Shown: in pieces, positions 22,091 through 32,682 of the stretch
How the letters are laid out: each line of letters opens with the position of its first letter
How positions within the stretch are numbered: the stretch's first letter is position 1
From: Myotis daubentonii
Lineage: Eukaryota > Chordata > Mammalia > Chiroptera > Vespertilionidae
Direction: 5' to 3'
NCBI RefSeq assembly: GCF_963259705.1
Contig: NC_081840.1
Span: forward strand, 112,316,074 to 112,380,073
Length of the DNA: 64,000 nt
Program-made: the position numbers and the translations under genes
Notes under the pieces: model-generated
Databases searched by the model: none
What the model was told of the DNA's origin: nothing
Seen by the model: the letters and a program-made list of their open reading frames with translations, nothing else

Positions 22091-22670
22091 TACTGTTCTT
22101 CAGACATATTCTGTCTATGACGCTGGCTTCTTTCAGCTTCGGAGGTACATTGTGCCAATAATTGGTGTTCAGACATATTCTGTCGCTGCCGCTGCTTTCT
22201 TTTGGCTGCAGGGGTATGTTGGGCCAATAGTTGGTCTTCAGATACATTGTGTTGACAACACCGGCTTCTCTCGGCTTCAGAGATATGTTGTGCTAATAGT
22301 TGGTCTTTAGACATTTTCTGTTGATGACGCTGCTTTCTTTCGGCTGCAGAGGTACGTTGTGCCAATAGTTGGTCTTCAGATACATTGTGCCCAATGTATC
22401 TGGCTTCTCTTGGCTTCAGAGTATGTTGTGCCAATAGTTGGTCTTCAGACATATTCCATCGACACCGCAGCTTTCTTTTGGCTTCAGAGGTACGTTGTGC
22501 CAATAGTTGATCTTCAGAAATATTCTGTTGATGACGCTGGGTTTTTTTTGGCTGCAGAGGTACGTTGTGCCAATAGCTGGTCTTAAGATGCATTGTGTCG
22601 ATGCTGCTAGCTTCTTTTGGCTTCAGAGGTACATTGTGACAATAGTTGGTCTTCAGACATATTCTGTTGT
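22087..22670 (-). pseudogene. Helitron N-terminal 23-residue repeat region, about 8 units
   Basis: The minus strand encodes tandem units like NMSEDQLLAQRTSEAERSRR of 23 residues (69 nt), about eight in a row from 22101 to 22670. Each has basic residues (RRHRQN) and a DQLLAQ segment. Similar repeats occur at the N-terminus of the bat Helitron transposase as I recall it, but fewer in number. The frame stays open over 168 codons. Confidence 0.85.
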
Positions 22671-23401
22671 CGACGCAGGCCGAGGGAGGGACAGGTGGAA
22701 TTAGGCTACCTCCTCCCTCCTTCCAGGGTCAGAAGTGGGGGGGCGATTGAGGGCGGGGCTGGTAGAGGAAGGGGCCTATTGGGGCTTTTCTTCCCCTGGC
22801 TGCCAGCAGCTGGCCCCACCCCTAAGGCTGCCACTGCCTGCCATCTGTGTCGCGCTGCCCCTACTCCGCTACTGGTCGCCTCCCTCTGTGGACAAAAGGC
22901 ATGGGGTTCCATGGCTTGGCTGGCCTTGGCCTCCCTCTGTGAGGAGTTAGCTGGCCGGCTCCACCCACCCGCCACAGTGTTGCTGGCCGATGACCTGGGC
23001 CTCCCTCTGTAGGGCGATGAATCACAGGGCCCCCAGATCGATGCCCTGCAGAGGGAGGCCCTGCCCACCCTGCTGGGGCTCTGCGATTGATGGGAGCCAG
23101 CATAGAGGGAGGCCCTGCCCACCCTGCTGAGGCTCTGTGACGGAGGCCCTCCTTACCCGGCCTGGACTCAGCCATTGATCACTGCCCATAGGGAGGCCCT
23201 GCCCGCCATGCCCACCCTGCCAGGGCTCTATGATCAATGCTGTGCAGAGTGAGGCCCTGCCCACCTGGCCAGGGCTCAGTGATGGGCCCTCACAGCCCCG
23301 GCTTTATCCTGAAGGTTGTCCAGAAGGACCTCTGGAAGGTTGTTTGGCAGTCTGGTCTAATTAGCATATTATACTTTTATTATTATAGATTATTATAGAT
23401 A

Positions 23402-23836
23402 ATTAGAGGCCCGGTGCACAAAATATGTGTATGGGGGCAGGCTGTGTCCCTCAGCCTGGCCTGCACCCTCTCCAATCTGGGACATCCCTCTCACAATCTG
23501 GAACTGCTGGCTCCTAACCGCTTCTGCCTGCCAGCCTGATTGCCCCCTAACTGCTCCCCTGCTGGCCTGATTGATGCCTAACTGCTCCCCTGCTGGCCCG
23601 ATAGTCCCCAAATACCCTCCCCTGCCAGCCTGATGGCCCCCAACTGCCCTCCCCTGCTGACCTGATGGCCCCCAAGTGCCCTCTTCTGCCGGCCCGATGG
23701 CCCCCAACTGCCCTTCCCTGCTGGCCTGTTTGCCCCAACTGCGCTCCTCTGCTGGCCATCTTGTGGCGGCCAACTTGTGATGACGTGAGGGTGTTGCACA
23801 ACAGTGCGGGACCATCTAGGCTTTTATTACTATAGA
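23402..23836 (-). mobile_element. Non-autonomous Helitron with ~32-bp minisatellite
   Basis: The left end is ATTAGAGGCCCGGTGCACAA, a mutated CTAG terminus, and the right end is GGCTTTTATTACTATAGA. Between 23530 and 23760 a unit like GGCCCCCAACTGCCCTCCCC plus TGCTGGCCTGAT repeats about seven times. GGCCATCTTGTGGCGGCCAA lies near the 5' end. It abuts the large Helitron in the same orientation. Confidence 0.85.
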
Positions 23837-24105
23837 TAGACACAGCAATAAAAGTTTATAATTATTGTTTTTTGTAGAACTCCTTAACTTTAATGAGGAA
23901 AAACAGTGTTACAAACAAAAATATACATTTATGCTGTCTTTTATATTTACCTATGTCTAACCTTTATTAGTTACATTTTTAAATGCTTAACTGAATCTTT
24001 AGTTACCTTTCATTTCAGCCATAAAAAACTCCCATTCACCGAAACCGGTTTGGCTCAGTGGCTAGAGCGTCGGCTTGCGGACTGAAAGGTCCCAGGTTCG
24101 ATTCT

Positions 24106-25575
24106 TTTTTTTCTTTTCTTTTTTTTTCCTTTTTTTTCTTTTTTTTATTTATTGCTTAAAGTATTACAAAGGGTATTACATATGTGTCCATTTTATCCCC
24201 CCGCCCTAGACAGTCCCCTAGCCTCCCCTATCCCCCGGTGTCTTATGTCCATTGGTTATGCTTATATGCATGCATACAAGTCCTTTAGTTGATCTCTTAC
24301 CCCTCTACCTCCTGCCCCCCAACCCTCCCCGGCCTTCCCGCTGCAGTTTGACAATCTGTTTGAGGCAGCTCTGCCTCTGTATCTATTATTGTTCATAAGT
24401 TTATAATGGTCTTTATTATCCATGAATGAGTGAGATCATGTGGTATTTTTCCTTCATTGACTGGCTTATTTCACTTAGCATAATGCTCTCCAGTTCCATC
24501 CATGCCGTTGCAAATGGTAAGAGTTCCTTCCTTTTTACAGCAGCATAGTATTCCATCGTGTAGATGTACCACAGTTTTCTAATCCATTCATCTACTGATG
24601 GGCACTTAGGCTGTTTCCAGATCTTAGCTATGGTGAATTGTGCTGCTATGAACATAGGGGTGCATATATCCTTTCTGATTGGTGTTTCTGGTTTCTTGGG
24701 ATATATTCCTAGAAGTGGGATCACAGGGTCAAATGGGAGTTCCATTTTCAGTTTTTTAAGGAAACTCCATACTGTCTTCCATAGTGGCTGCACCAGTCTG
24801 CATTCCCACCAGCAGTGCACAAGTGTTCCTTTTTCTCCACATCCTCTCCAGCACTTGTCGTTTGTTGATTTGTTGATGATAGCCAGTCTGACAGGTGTGA
24901 GATGGTACCTCATTGTTGTTTTGATTTGCATCTCTCAGATGATTAGTGACTTTGAGCATGTTTTCATATGTCTCTTGGCTTTCTGAATGTCCTCTTTTGA
25001 AAGGTGTCTATTTAGGTCCTTTGCCCATTTTTGGATTGGATTGTTTATCTTCCTTTTGTTAGGTTGTATGAGTTCCCTGTAAATTTTGGAGATTAGGCCC
25101 TTATCAGATATGACATTGGCAAATATGTTTTCCCACACAGTGGGTTTTCTCGTTGTTTTGTTGATGGTTTCTCTTGCTGTGCGGAAGCTTTTTATTTTGA
25201 TGTAGTCCCATTTGTTCATTTTTTCTTTAGTTTCAAGTGCCCTAGGAGCTGTATCAGTGAAGAAATTGCTTCGGCATATGCCTGAGATTTTGTTGCCTTT
25301 GGATTCTTCTAGAATTTTTATGGTTTCCTGTCGTACATTTAAGTCCTTTATCCATTTTGAGTTTATTTTTGTGTATGGTGTAAGTTGGTGGTCTAGTTTC
25401 ATTTTCTTGCATATATCTGTCCAATTTTCCCGACACCATTTATTGGAGAGACTATCTTGGCTCCATTGTATGTTCTTGCCTCCTTTGTCAAATATTAATT
25501 GAGCATATTGGTTCGGGCCGATTTCTGGGCTCTCTATTCTATTCCATTGATCTATATGCCTATTATTGTGCCAGT
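24106..25575 (-). mobile_element. 5'-truncated L1 inside a Ves SINE
   Basis: The left end is an impure T-rich tract (24106-24150) and L1 3' untranslated sequence. The right end is a 5' truncation within ORF2. The duplication CCAGGTTCGATTCT is at 24092-24105 and 25576-25589. The inserted segment is about 1.47 kb. Confidence 0.95.
24416..25402 (-). pseudogene. L1 ORF2 C-terminal remnant
   Basis: Two overlapping frames carry the ORF2 C-terminus. The upstream part (24935-25402) reads [20 protein letters not shown] and onward. The downstream part (24416-24931) contains [20 protein letters not shown], the cysteine-rich motif of L1 ORF2, and ends [12 protein letters not shown] frameshift near 24933 separates them. 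The endonuclease and reverse transcriptase cores are missing because of 5' truncation. Confidence 0.93.
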
Positions 25576-25839
25576 CCAGGTTCGATTCTGGTCAAGGGCA
25601 TCTACCTGGGTTGCGGGCACATCCCCAGTAGGAGATGTGCAGGAGGCAGCTGATCGATGTTTCTCTCTCATCAATGTTTCTAACTCTCTATCTCTCTCCC
25701 TTCCTCTCTGTAAAAAATCAATAAAATATATTAAAAAAAAAAACCCCAAAAAACCACCTCGCATTAACCATTTCTTGTAGGGCCCATCTGCTAGCTATGA
25801 AGCTTCTTTGGTTTTGTTCATCTGGGAATGTCTTAATTT

Positions 25840-26260
25840 CTCTTTTATTTTTTAAAAATTTTATTTGTATTAAATTTATTAGTGACGTTGGTAACTAAAT
25901 TATATAGGTTTAAATTGTACAACTCTTTGATACATCATCTGCATATTGCATTGTGTGTCCACTACCCAAAGTCAAGTTTCCTTCTGTCATCATATATGAC
26001 CCCCTCTATCCTTCACTGTCGTCTATCCCCCTTTCTCTCCAATAAGCACCATATTGTTTTTTGTGTCTATGAGTTTTTGTTTGTTCATTTGTCTTGTTTG
26101 TTCATTTGTTGCTTTTAGTTTTATAGTCCATATATGAGTGAAATCATATGGTTTTTGACTTTTTCTGTCTGGCTTTTTTTGCTTACCATGATATTCTCAA
26201 GATCCATCCACATTGTCATAAATGGCTGTATTTCTTTTTTTTTCCTTTACTTTAGTATAG
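25840..26260 (-). mobile_element. Old L1 3' end, first part
   Basis: Antisense L1 3' untranslated and terminal sequence, with TTTAAATTGTACAACTCTTT and TCCACTACCCAAAGTCAAG. The element resumes at 31328-31690 with TATGGCTGAGTAGTATTCCA and TATGTACCACATCTTC after the HAL1 insertion. It sits within ORF1 of the still older L1. Confidence 0.75.
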
Positions 26261-26708
26261 AGTAGTGATTTTTTTTCTTTTTTTTTCTTAAATTAAATCT
26301 TTATTGTTCAGATTATTATAGCTGTTCTTCTCCCCCCCCCCCCATAGCTCCCCTCCACCCGGTTCCCACCCCCCCTCTGCCCTAATCACCCCCCTCCCCC
26401 ACTGTCCTCATCCATAGGTGTACGATTTTTGTCCAGTCTCTTCCTGCACCCCCACACCCCTGCCCCTCCCCCCCGAGAATAGTCAGTCCACTCCCTTTCT
26501 ATGCCCCTGATTCTATTATATTCACCAGTTTATTCTGTTCATCAGATTATTTATTCACTTGATTTTTAGATTCACTTGTTGATAGATGTGTATTTGTTAT
26601 TCATAATTTGTACCTTTACCTTTTTCTACTTCTTCCTCTTCTTAAAGGATACCTTTCAGCATTTCATATAATACTGGCTTGGTGGTGATGAACTCCTTTA
26701 GCTTTTTT

Positions 26709-27590
26709 TTAATCTGTGAGGCTCTTTATCTGACCTTCAATTCTGAATGATAGCTTTGCTGTGTAAAGTAATCTTGGTTGTAGGTTCTTGGTATTCATCA
26801 CTTTTAATATTTCTTGCCACTCCCTTCTGGCCTGCAGAGTTTCTGTTGAGAAATCAGCTGACAGTCGTATGGGTACACCCTTGTAGGTAACTGACTGTTT
26901 TTCTTTTGCTGCTTTTAAGATTCTCTCTTTGTCTTTTGCTCTTGGCATTTTAATTATGTGTCTTGGTGTGGTCCTCTTTGGATTCCTTTTGTTTGGGATT
27001 CTCTGTGCTTCCTGGACTTGTAAGTCTATTTCTTTGACCAGGTAGGGGAAGTTTTCTGTCATTATTTCTTCAAATAGGTTTTCAATATCTTGCTTTCTCT
27101 CTTCTTCTGGCACCCCTATAATTTGGATGTTGGTTCGCTTGAAGTTGTCCCAGAGACTCCTTTCACTATCTTCATATTTTTGGATTCTTTTTTCATTTTG
27201 CTTTTCTGGTTGGGTGATTTTTGCTTCTTCGTATTTCAGATCTTTGCCTTGATTCTTGCGGTCCTCTGGACTGCTGTTGGGAGTCTGTATAATATTCTTT
27301 ATTTCAGTCAGTGTATGCTTAATTTCTAGTTGGTCCTTTTTCGTAACTTAGAGGGTCTCACTAGATTTCTTGAGGGTCTCACTAAATTTATCGGCGGTCT
27401 CACTAGATTTCTTGAGGGTATCACTAAATTTATCAGCAGTCTCACTAGATTTCTTCAGGGTCTCACTAAATTTATCAGTGGTTTCTAGAAAATTCTTGAA
27501 AAACCTTAGGAGTTTGGTTTTGAACTCTATATCCAGTAGTTTGCTTTCCTCCATTTCTGTCATTTGTGACCTGTTTCTTGGTCTCTGCAT
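26709..27590 (-). pseudogene. HAL1 ORF1 remnant with expanded heptads
   Basis: The core frame (26709-27113) runs MPEEERKQDIENLFEEIMTE, then PRAKDKERILKAAKEKQSVT, then TLQARREWQEILKVMNTKNL, the RRM and C-terminal domains. The N-terminal frame (27348-27590) reads MQRPRNRSQMTEMEESKLLD and ends in alternating SETLKKS and SETADKF heptads. A stop after the last SETL and shifts between 27114 and 27347 break the protein. Confidence 0.85.
27357..27482. repeat. 21-bp tandem repeat encoding coiled-coil heptads
   Basis: Six 21-bp units alternate CTCACTAGATTTCTTGAGGG and CTCACTAAATTTATCGGCGG (each plus T), giving a 42-bp higher-order period repeated three times. On the minus strand each unit is one seven-residue heptad. 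Confidence 0.95.
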
Positions 27591-28638
27591 TTTTTATGCT
27601 TCCCTGTGTTGATAGAGTAGCTTTCTGTGCTAGGTGTCCTATATGGCCCAGTAGCTCAGCCTCCCCAATTACCTGAGGTGGACACTCTTGGTGCACCCCC
27701 TTGTGGGCTTTGTGCACAGTCTTGTTGTAGTTAAGCCTTGATTGTAGTTGATATCACTGGGCTGTGAGAATCAACTGTGTCTACGGTGGGAGAACTTCTG
27801 TGCTGGAGACACCCTTCTGCGGCAAGACTTGCTTCAGTGGGGATTTGGTGCTCACTGAGTCTGCCCCCTGAGTGTGTCCCTTATGGATTTGAGGAGTTGT
27901 AATCTGGATGGTCCCACTCTGACCACTGGGTACACTGGTCTTGGATTTCTAAGGAGGTGCTAATTTAGCCTCTGCCTGAGGCTACCCAGCAGGAGCTACA
28001 GAGATATCTGCAGATTCCTCTTCTTTGTTTGGGATTTGGAGGTTCCCAGATGAGGCCCAGCTGTGAAGCAATGCAAGCTGCTGTGGGGCCTTGGGCCTTC
28101 TTTTGTACGTTCTGGTTCTCTCTGAGCCAGCTGCAGTTTGTTAAGTAATTTTAGATTGCAAAGGGCCAGGCCTTTCATATGCAAAAGCCTCTACGCACAG
28201 CTTGGGTGGGGTGGGGTCTCAGGGACTCAACAGGGCGGAGCAAATAGCTATGGCTGCTCCTCAGTCTACCCTAAGAGGCCCCACATCTCAGTGTCCCGGT
28301 AATCGCTGCAAGCACCTCTCAGAGAAAGCCGCCCTCAAGTTCTGACGGATTCCAGACAGTCCAGTTTCTCCCTGTATGAGTCTGGGTCCCCAGAGACTTG
28401 CCCGGAACTGGAGTTCAGAGTAGTCGGGAGCTTGAGACTCTCTCCCGATTGAAAAAGACAACTAGGTCCTCAGTTGCCAGCCCTTTCCACGTGCGCCTCC
28501 ATACCTCTGCACTTTACGTCCGCAACTCCTCTGAGTCTCAGTGTGCTTTTCTCTTTCTAGTTGTAGAATTTCCACTCAGCCAGCCTTCCTGTGGTTTTGG
28601 ATGATGTCCGTTTTGTCTTTTAGTTGCATTTTTTTTTT

Positions 28639-29339
28639 GAGGTCTGGTGCACGAAATTCATGCATGGGGGGAGGAGGTGGAGGGGGAGAGGTCCCTCAGC
28701 CCGACCTACACCCTCTCCAATTCGGGAGCCCTCAGGGGATGTGCTACTGACAGCTTGGACCCACTCCCTGTGGTTCTCTGCTCTCTGTGGGGCCTGCCTG
28801 CTCCATACCACCAGGATGGGCAAGCAGGCCCTGCTGGGTGCTGCCTGCGGACTGCTTGCCTGCTCGTAGTTCACTACCGTCACCACCCAGCAGGCCCTGC
28901 TAGGTGCTGCCTGCGGGCCCCACTTGCCTGCTTGCGGGTCGCTGCCTCGACCGCCCAGCAGGCCCTGCTGGGTGCTGCTTGTGGCTCCGATTGCCTGCTG
29001 CCCTGTCTCTGCTGCGACCGCCCAGTAGGCAATGCTGGGTGCTGTCTGCAGGTCGTGCCACCACTGCCCAGCAGGCCCTGCTGGATGCTGCCTGTGGGCC
29101 CGATTGCCTGCTCGTGGTCACCACCGACACTGCCCAGCAGGCCCTGCTGGGTGCTGCCTGCGGGCCCCACTTGCCTGCCCCCGGGACACTGCCTCAATCG
29201 CCCAGCAGGCCCTGCTGGATGCTGCCTGCGGCCCCACTTGCCTGCTGGGCTCACGTTGCCAGGGTGATGCTGCCAACGTCCTGCCCAGCCTCTATGGGTG
29301 CCATCTTTGTTGCGGAGTATTAGTTAATTTGCATATTAC
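28639..29339 (-). mobile_element. Helitron fragment lacking both termini, between poly(T) tracts
   Basis: The interior is a normal antisense HeliBat-type Helitron: GAGGTCTGGTGCACGAAATT with a hairpin at left, and GTTAATTTGCATATTAC at right. The CTA of the CTAG end is replaced by T10 (28629-28638), and the first ~18 bases of the 5' end by T8 (29340-29347). The interior carries about seven ~60-bp units built on CCCAGCAGGCCCTGCTGG. Confidence 0.88.
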
Positions 29340-29347
29340 TTTTTTTT

Positions 29348-31239
29348 AAATTAAATCTTTATTGTTCAGATTATTACATTTGTTCCTCTTTTTCCCCCCC
29401 CATAACTCCCCTCCTTCCAGTTCCCACCCCACCATCCGCCCTCACTCCCCACCCACTGTCCTCATCCATAGGTGCACGATTTTTGTCCAGTCTCTTCCCA
29501 CATCTCCCACACCCCTTTCCCCCCCAAGAATAGTCAGTCCATTCCCTTTCTATGTCCCTGATTCTATTATGATCACCAGGTTATTTATTCACTTGATTCT
29601 TAGATTCACTTGTTGATAGATGCATATTTGTTGTTCATAATTTGTATCTTTACCTTTTTCTTCTTCTTCCTCTTCTTAAAGGTACCTTTCAGCATTTCAT
29701 ATAATACTGGTTTAGTGGTGATGAACTCCTTTAGCTTTTCCTTATCTGTGAAGCTCTTTATCTGACCTTCAGTTCTGAATGATAGCTCTGTTGGATAAAG
29801 TAATCTTGGTTGTAGGTTCTTGGTATTCATCACTTTTAATATTTCTTGCCATTCCCTTCTGGCCTGCAAAGTTTCTGTTGAGAAATCAGCTGACAGTCGT
29901 ATGGGTACTCACTTGTAGGTAACAGTTTCTTTCTCTTGCTGTTTTTAAGATTCTCTCTTTGTCTTTTGCTCTTGGCATTTTAATGATGATGTGTCTTGGT
30001 GTGGTCCTCTTTGGATTCCTTTTGTTTGGGGTTCTCCGTGCTTCCTGGACTTGTAAGTCCATTTCTTTCACCAGGTGGGGGAAGTTTTCTGTCATTATTT
30101 CTTCAAATAGGTTTTCAATATTTTGCTCTCTCTCATCTTCTGGCACCCCTATAATTCTGATGTTGGTACGCTTGAAGCTGTCCCAGAGGCTCCTTACACT
30201 ATCTTCGTATTTTCGGATTCTTTTTTCCTTTTGCTTTTCCAGTTGGGTGTTTTTAGCTTCGCATTTCAAATCTTTGCCTTGATTCTTGCGGTCCTCTGGT
30301 CTGCTGTTGGGAGTCTGTATAATATTCGTTATTTCAGTCCGTGTATGTTTAATTTCTAGTTGGTTCTTTATCATAACATCGAGGGTCTCATTAGATTTGT
30401 TGAGGATCTCAATAACTTTATCGGCGGCTTCTAGACAGTTCTTGAGAGACCTTAAAAGTGTGGTTCTGAACTGAATATCCTCCATTGACAGTTTTGTCCT
30501 GTTTCTTTGTCTCTGCATTTTTTATGCTTTCTTGGTGCACCCCCTACCCCTAGTGCTCTTTGTGTGCAGTCCTCCTGTAGTTAAGCCTTGATTGTTGTAG
30601 TTAATACTAGGGGGGTTTGACCTCCAGGCCAGCTGGCTGTGAGAATCAGCTGTGTCTGCAGTGGGTAAACTTCTGTCCTCTAGGGAGGTGGTAATCTAGC
30701 CTTTGCCTGAGGCTATCTGGCAAATGGCTCTGCGCAGGGCTTGGGCGGGGCGGGTGGGTCACTCGGGCTCAGGATCAACAGGGTGGGCGGGAGAGAGCAG
30801 TTATGGCGGCTCTCAGTTCCATCCCTAGGGGCTCTGCCTCACAGAGTCCCAGCAACTGCTGCAAACCTCGGAGAGAAAGCTGCCTTCGAGTTCCGACTGA
30901 AGCCAGACAGTCCCCTTTCTCCCGTTTGAGTCTGGGTCCCTACAGACTCACCCGGATCTGGAGCTCAGGGCCTGAGACTCCCTCCCGATTGAAAGCACCA
31001 ACCGTGCCCTCCGCCGTCAGCCCGCTCCGCGCGCACTCCGTACCTGAGTATTTCACTTCAGCACTGCGCCTCCTCTGAGTCTGGGTATGATATTCTCTTT
31101 CCTCCTAGTTGTAGAATTTCCACTCAGCCAGCCTTCCTGTGGTTCTGGATGATGTCTGTTCCCTCTTTTAGGTGTATTTTGATTTGGTTGTTCAAGGCAG
31201 CAATCTCCGGCGTTAACCTATGCCGCCATCTTGGTTCTC
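29348..31239 (-). mobile_element. Second HAL1 (near full length) inserted in the first
   Basis: The 3' tail starts at AAATTAAATCTTTATTGTTC and the 5' start lies near 31239 with GCCGCCATCTT at 31222-31232. Together with the Helitron fragment (28634-29339) it is enclosed by TAGTTGCATTTTT at 28621-28633 and TAGTTGTATTTTT at 31240-31252, a 13-bp duplication with one mismatch. Confidence 0.87.
29690..30518 (-). pseudogene. HAL1 ORF1, broken by a frameshift
   Basis: The main frame (29886-30518) starts MQRQRNRTKLSMEDIQFRTT, passes through a short coiled coil and the RRM core, and reaches DKERILKTARERN. A small deletion near 29915 then shifts frame. The remainder (to about 29690) gives TLQARREWQEILKVMNTKNL and KLKEFITTKPVLYEMLKGTF. 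Otherwise it is colinear with the intact copy at 53244. Confidence 0.9.
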
Positions 31240-31393
31240 TAGTTGTATTTTTGAAGTGGTTGTGAGAGGCAACAATTTCCGGTGTTTACGTATGCCGCCA
31301 TCTTGTTTTCTCTGGAGTAGCTATTTTCAATCTTGACTGTATTTCTTTTCTTATGGCTGAGTAGTATTCCATAGTATATATGTACCACATCTT

Positions 31394-31616
31394 ATTTCTT
31401 TTTAAATATGTTTTTATTGATTTCAGAGAGGAAGGGAGAGGGAGAGAGAGATAGAAATATCAATGATGAGAGAGAATCATTGATTGGCTGACTCCTGTAT
31501 GCCCCACACTGGGGATTGAGCCCAGAACCCATGCATGTGCCCTTGACCAGAATCGAACCTGGGACCTTTCAGTCTGCTGGCCGACGCTCTATCCACTGAA
31601 CCAAACCAGCTAGGGT
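31394..31616 (-). mobile_element. Ves SINE
   Basis: A perfect 13-bp duplication TGTACCACATCTT is at 31381-31393 and 31617-31629. It splits the old L1 3' end. Confidence 0.93.
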
Positions 31617-32395
31617 TGTACCACATCTTCTTTATCCAATGATCTATTGAGGGATACTTCAGTTGTTTGTTTTTCTGGATATATAATTCTTGATCCCCAG
31701 GTTTTTCCTTTCAGTGGTTTGAATTTATCCTTCCATCATGGCTTTCAATGAGAAATCAGTTGAAAATCTTATATAATATTCTATTGTTATATTCTAGGCA
31801 GTTCTCTGATGTTTCAGTGAAAAATTTTATCTTTTATAGCAGATCTACCTAATACATAAAAAAACAACAACAGAGAAGCAGCCAAATAGGGAGTCAGAGA
31901 AATGTCCCAAATGACAGAACAGGAGAAAATTTCAGAAAAAAGAACTAAATGAAATGGAGGCAAGCAATCCAGCAAATGCAGAGTTTAAAATCCTGGTTAT
32001 AAGGATTCTAAACAAAGAGATAGTAAGCATAAAAATGAGATAGAAACCATGAAAATGAATCAGTCAGAAATGAAGAATACAATAACCGAAATACGAATGC
32101 ACTAGAAGAAATCAATAGCAGATTAGATGAAGCAGATTATCAACTCACTGATTTGGAAGACTAGCTCAAGGTAGCAGAAAACACCCAATTGGAACAGCAA
32201 AAAGAAAGGGATAAAAAAATAAGGATAGTTTAAGGTACTTCTAGGATGTCTGGAAGAATATCACATGTAACAAAATTCACATCATAGTGGTTCCAGAAGG
32301 ATGAGAGAGAGGGAGCAATAGATTGAGAACTTATTTGAAGAAATAATTATGGGTAACTTTTCTAACTTGATGAAGGATATAAACATACAAGTCCA

Positions 32396-32607
32396 TGCCC
32401 TGGCCAGTATGGCTCAGTAGGTTGGATCATTGTCCTTTGCACTGGAAGATCATGAGTTTGATTCCTGGTCACTGCACATGCCTGGGTTGTGGGTTCAATC
32501 CCCAGTTGGGGCATGTGCAGGAGACAGCTGATCAATGTATCTCTCTCTCATAAATGTTTCTCCCTTTAGAATCAATAAAAATGAATAAGTAAATAAAAAT
32601 AAAAAAC
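32396..32607 (+). mobile_element. Ves-related SINE
   Basis: The duplication ACAAGTCCA is at 32387-32395 and 32608-32616. The head TGCCCTGGCCAGTATGGCTC and the tail AGAATCAATAAAAATGAATA are recognisable. Confidence 0.9.
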
Positions 32608-32682
32608 ACAAGTCCAAGAAGCATAGAGAATCCCAAACAAGATGAACCCAAAAAGACGGACACTGAGACACATCATAATTAA

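Larger units (their letters stand above)
15793..23389 (-). mobile_element. Decayed autonomous Helitron (HeliBat1/Helraiser-like)
   Basis: The left boundary is CTAGTGGCCCAGTGCATGAA, the reverse of the Helitron 3' terminus with its hairpin. The minus strand then encodes, from right to left, an N-terminal repeat region, a zinc-finger-like region, a Rep nuclease and a PIF1-like helicase. These match in order and residues what I recall of the bat Helitron transposase on which Helraiser was modelled. The right limit at 23389 (GCATATTATACTTTTATTAT then TATAGA) has the form of a Helitron 5' end. The GC-rich segment 22680-23389 could instead be a separate non-autonomous copy lacking its CTAG end. Two Helitrons, a hAT and a Ves SINE are inserted inside it. 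Confidence 0.85.
24040..25740 (+). mobile_element. Ves SINE split by an L1
   Basis: The head (GAAACCGGTTTGGCTCAGTG through CCCAGGTTCGATTCT) lies at 24040-24105. The remainder, from CCAGGTTCGATTCTGGTCAA to the ATCAATAAAATATATT tail, lies at 25576-25740. The 14-bp overlap is the duplication made by the L1 inserted between them. Confidence 0.95.
26273..31314 (-). mobile_element. HAL1 half-LINE split by a second HAL1 composite
   Basis: The left end is the 3' tail (CTTTATTGTTCAGATTATTA at about 26300). The right end is the 5' start with GCCGCCATCTT at 31294-31304. The target duplication is imperfect: GAGTAGTGATTTT at 26260-26272 and GAGTAGCTATTTT at 31315-31327. The element's own sequence is 26273-28633 and 31240-31314. 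An ORF1 with expanded coiled-coil repeats and an L1-like core is recognisable, and there is no ORF2. Confidence 0.87.

Noticed and set aside
22101..22670. Regular 69-bp repeats that could suggest a CRISPR array
   Set aside because: There are no unique spacers; repeats are contiguous, diverged and in frame with a Helitron protein. The genome is mammalian.
28647..29267. 206-codon + frame and overlapping minus frames with repeated CCLRAP and QHPAGPAG segments
   Set aside because: By-products of the ~60-bp CAGCAGGCCCTGCTG repeat in a Helitron fragment.
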